Shown: positions 6,405-8,347 of the stretch, piece after piece
Layout: every line of letters begins with the position of its first letter
Position numbering within the stretch: the first letter of the stretch is position 1
Origin: Methylophilales bacterium
Lineage (GTDB): Bacteria > Pseudomonadota > Gammaproteobacteria > Burkholderiales > Methylophilaceae
Direction of reading: 5' to 3'
Length of the DNA: 8,347 nt
Assembly: GCA_013205275.1 (NCBI GenBank)
Contig: JABMNG010000011.1
Coordinates: 1-8,347, forward strand
The notes under the pieces: model-generated
Seen by the model: the letters and a program-made list of their open reading frames with translations, nothing else
Database searches by the model: none
What the model was told of the DNA's origin: nothing
Program-made: the position numbers and the translations under genes

Positions 6405-7841
6405 CTATATCAAAACAATGGTAGCTAAACCGAGAAATATAAAAAAACCACCGCTATCAGTCATTGCAGTAATTAACACACTTGAACCAACAGCTGGATC
6501 TTTGCCAAACCGATTCATAACTAGGGGGATCATTACTCCCATTATTGCCGATAAAAGTAGATTTAAAATCATAGCTGCAGTCATTACAAAGCCGAGCTTT
6601 ATATTTCCATACAAAAGATATGCAAAAATACCTAGCACCCCTCCCCAAAGAACACCATTTAATAAGGCTACACCAAGCTCTTTTTGCATTAATCGCTGAA
6701 GGTTACTAAATGAAACTTGTCCTAATGCTAAGCCCCTAACGATCATTGTGGTTGTCTGGTTACCAGAATTTCCACCTATTCCAGCAACTATTGGCATCAA
6801 GGCTGCAAGGGCAACCACCTTCTCAATAGACCCTTCAAATGCGCCAATTACCCTAGAGGCTAATAATGCAGTAACAATATTAATTGCCAGCCATGCCCAG
6901 CGATTTTGAACTGACTTCCATATAGATGAAAATAAGTCTTCCTCTTCTCGTAAACCTACCATAGAAAGCTTGTCACTCTCAGCTTCTTCGCGAATATAAT
7001 CCACAACGGCATTGACAGACAGCCTTCCAATTAATTTATTTTCATCATTTACTACCGGAGCCGTAACTAAATCATAGCGCTCAAAAGCATCAGATGCCTG
7101 ATCAGCTTCGTCGTTTGGCTTAAATAGCACTGCATCTGATGACATAATATCCCGAACCTTCAAATCAAGCTCATTAACTATTATTTTCTTCAGTGGTAAG
7201 ACACCTAGAATCGAACCTTCACGATCAACTACAAACAATTTGTCAGTATGGTCAGGTAGCTTCCCAAGTTTTCTTAAGTACCTTAAAACTACCTCTAAGC
7301 TTATATCTTCCCTAATGGGGACAACATCATAATCCATTAAAGCCCCAACAGTGTTTTCTTTATAGGATAAGGTGGATTGCAAGCGCTCTCGGTTTTGAAC
7401 ATCAAGGCTTTCTAATAAATCCTGCAACACATTTTTTGGAAGATGTGCTGCAATATCGGCTATTTCATCAGTATCTAATTGTTCTGCAGCTGCTAATAGC
7501 TCAGTGTTGTCCATGTCAGCAATAAGTGTTTCCCTTACTGCATCTGAAACCTCAACCAAAATCTCACCATCGCTTTCAGACTTAACTAAATCCCAGACAA
7601 TTAACCTTTCATCAATGGGTAGTGACTCCAGAATATCTGCGATATCTGCTGGGTGAAGATCATTCAATAAACGCATTAAGGTATTGAGGTTTTGTTTGTT
7701 AACAAGATTTTTAATTAATTTTTGTTTTGGGATGTCTTGTTTATCTACCAGGCCATCAACTAATTTATGCTTACCAAGCAAATTAAGAATTTGATCGATA
7801 ACTTCTCCTAGGCTTTCCTTTCGTTGATTCTCTTTTTTCAT
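6405..7841 (-). CDS. mgtE: Magnesium transporter/channel MgtE
   Basis: Mg2+-selective channel of the inner membrane, 478 residues, with full MgtE architecture. An N-terminal superhelical domain spans about 50-160 (LHPADIADILESLP, then repeats such as LDTDEIADIAAHLP). Two CBS domains follow at about 165-225 and 229-285. The connecting plug helix is near 290-310 and the five-helix membrane domain runs from 312 to the end. The pore signature GIGGNSGNQTTTMIVRGLALG lies at 355-374, and Asp462 in TAMTDSGGF matches the Mg2+-site aspartate of the Thermus thermophilus protein. The acidic N and CBS domains in this family sense cytosolic Mg2+ and close the pore when it is plentiful. The ATG is preceded by a weak AGG at close spacing. 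The gene lies downstream of the rplQ terminator and directly upstream of the mscS-type gene. No long leader that could hold a magnesium riboswitch is present. Confidence 0.97.
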   Translation of the reverse strand: MKKENQRKESLGEVIDQILNLLGKHKLVDGLVDKQDIPKQKLIKNLVNKQNLNTLMRLLNDLHPADIADILESLPIDERLIVWDLVKSESDGEILVEVSDAVRETLIADMDNTELLAAAEQLDTDEIADIAAHLPKNVLQDLLESLDVQNRERLQSTLSYKENTVGALMDYDVVPIREDISLEVVLRYLRKLGKLPDHTDKLFVVDREGSILGVLPLKKIIVNELDLKVRDIMSSDAVLFKPNDEADQASDAFERYDLVTAPVVNDENKLIGRLSVNAVVDYIREEAESDKLSMVGLREEEDLFSSIWKSVQNRWAWLAINIVTALLASRVIGAFEGSIEKVVALAALMPIVAGIGGNSGNQTTTMIVRGLALGQVSFSNLQRLMQKELGVALLNGVLWGGVLGIFAYLLYGNIKLGFVMTAAMILNLLLSAIMGVMIPLVMNRFGKDPAVGSSVLITAMTDSGGFFIFLGLATIVLI

Positions 7842-7875
7842 TAGGCCTGTAATTGCTTTTTAAATATTATTGAGA

Positions 7876-7884
7876 TTTATAACA
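7876..7884 (-). promoter_or_regulatory. Candidate extended -10 promoter for mgtE-mscS
   Basis: On the minus strand the gap between the rplQ terminator and mgtE contains TG, one base, then TATAAA (5 of 6 to the -10 consensus). No convincing -35 lies upstream. Transcription would start near 7869, leaving a leader of about 28 bases. The core TGTTATAA is the same as in the coaBC candidate. In such AT-rich DNA it could be chance. Confidence 0.4.
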
Positions 7885-7903
7885 TAAATATTGAATTTTA
7901 TTT

Positions 7904-7931
7904 AAAAAAAAAGCCAGCATAGGCTGGCTTT
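7904..7931 (-). terminator. Intrinsic terminator after rplQ
   Basis: On the minus strand, 18 bases after the rplQ stop, a perfect 9-bp stem (AAAGCCAGC / GCTGGCTTT, plus-strand arms 7910-7918 and 7923-7931) with a 4-base loop runs into an uninterrupted U tract (the plus-strand A run 7904-7912). This is a textbook rho-independent terminator and ends the ribosomal-protein transcript before mgtE. The mirror-image T tract on the plus side is short, so it works in one direction. Confidence 0.95.
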
Positions 7932-7949
7932 CCCTTAGTGCTTCTTCTA

Positions 7950-8347
7950 TTATTTTTCTTCTTTAGCTTCTTTCTTAGGAGCAGCAGCTTTAGCTTCTTT
8001 CTTAGGAGCAGCAACGGCTACAGCACTCTCACCATTCTCATCTAAGGGTCTATCTACAAGTTCTACATAAGCCATTGGGGCGTTATCACCCTTTCTGAAA
8101 CCACACTTCAATATCCTGGTGTAACCACCATTCCTCGTATTGTATCGAGGACCAAGCTCACCAAATAACTTAACAACTATATCGCGATCTCTTAGACGGC
8201 TAAATACTAATCTTTGATTATGCACAGAGGAAACTTTTGCTAATGTAATTAATGGTTCAGCATACTTTCTTAATTCTTTTGCCTTTGGCAGTGTTGTTCG
8301 AATAATCTCGTGCCTAAGCAGAGATGTAGCCATGTTTTTAAACATAG
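7950..8347 (-). CDS. rplQ: 50S ribosomal protein L17 (5' truncated by window edge)
   Basis: Large-subunit protein near the exit tunnel. The visible part matches E. coli L17 from about residue 20 on: MFKNMATSLLRHEIIRTTLP corresponds to [20 protein letters not shown]. The Met at 8345 is therefore internal, and the first roughly 19 residues lie beyond the right edge; the two edge bases (8346-8347) fit the end of the preceding codon. KAKELR, EPLITLAK, ELGPRYNTRNGGYTRILKCGFRKGDNAPMAYVELVDR are all conserved. After that the protein carries an extra Ala/Lys/Glu-rich tail of about 30 residues, with a 9-residue unit (AAPKKEAKA) twice, which E. coli L17 lacks in this form. In proteobacteria rplQ normally ends the alpha operon behind rpoA, so rpoA is expected just outside the window. 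A strong terminator follows. Confidence 0.97.
   Translation of the reverse strand, partial: MFKNMATSLLRHEIIRTTLPKAKELRKYAEPLITLAKVSSVHNQRLVFSRLRDRDIVVKLFGELGPRYNTRNGGYTRILKCGFRKGDNAPMAYVELVDRPLDENGESAVAVAAPKKEAKAAAPKKEAKEEK
7962..8013. repeat. Two-copy tandem repeat in the rplQ 3' end
   Basis: A 25-bp unit beginning TTTAGCTTCTTTCTTAGG on the plus strand occurs at 7962-7986 and again, identically, at 7989-8013, so the period is 27 bp, or 9 codons. It keeps the reading frame and encodes the duplicated AAPKKEAK stretch of the L17 tail. Identity at the DNA level points to a recent slippage-type duplication. Confidence 0.93.

Noticed and set aside
7842..7903. Magnesium riboswitch (M-box) before mgtE
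   Set aside because: Only about 60 bases lie between the rplQ terminator and the start codon, too few for an M-box.
8343..8345. ATG as the start codon of rplQ
   Set aside because: It aligns to an internal Met near residue 20 of E. coli L17; the true start is outside the window.
1..8347. Defence system, prophage, insertion sequence or CRISPR array
   Set aside because: Every stretch is accounted for by housekeeping or transport genes; no transposase, integrase, spaced repeats or target-site duplications are seen.

Overview
The window is an ordinary, tightly packed piece of chromosome from a gram-negative bacterium, most likely a proteobacterium. The products resemble their E. coli counterparts closely in sequence and length: CstA, CoaBC, dUTPase, L28, a zinc-free L33 and L17. 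The DNA is clearly AT-rich, intergenic spaces are very short and several genes overlap. That combination suggests a streamlined, low-GC aquatic lineage; a Methylophilaceae (OM43/Methylopumilus-like) or similar betaproteobacterium is my best guess. This is inference and cannot be proved from this window. There are no mobile elements, CRISPR arrays, tRNAs or rRNAs, and no stretch over 300 bases lacks a gene.

Layout. Positions 1-678 (+) hold the C-terminal part of lgt, the lipoprotein diacylglyceryl transferase, whose start lies before the window. Its stop codon overlaps the end of a small convergent gene, ybdD (675-842, -), which follows cstA (844-2862, -) after a single base. cstA and coaBC diverge from a 125-bp region with face-to-face, interleaved promoter candidates. 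coaBC (from 2988 or 3003 to 4205, +) overlaps dut (4189-4641, +) by 17 bp. A separate sigma70-like promoter then drives rpmB and rpmG (4715-5116, +). On the minus strand, read from the right edge, come the end of rplQ (L17) with a strong intrinsic terminator, then an mgtE-mscS gene pair (7841 down to 5123) that meets rpmG tail to tail with 6 bases between them.

How the genes work together. CstA and YbdD form a conserved pyruvate or peptide uptake pair used under carbon limitation. CoaBC makes 4'-phosphopantetheine for coenzyme A, and Dut removes dUTP while supplying dUMP for thymidylate synthesis. L28, L33 and L17 are parts of the 50S ribosomal subunit. MgtE imports Mg2+, and the MscS-type channel releases solutes under osmotic downshock; their 7-base spacing suggests joint transcription.

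I found no convincing undescribed system. The points most worth a second look are the ybdD gene (easily missed in annotation, overlapping lgt), the interleaved divergent promoters, the mgtE-mscS pairing, the variant CoaB signature, and the duplicated Lys/Ala-rich tail of L17.
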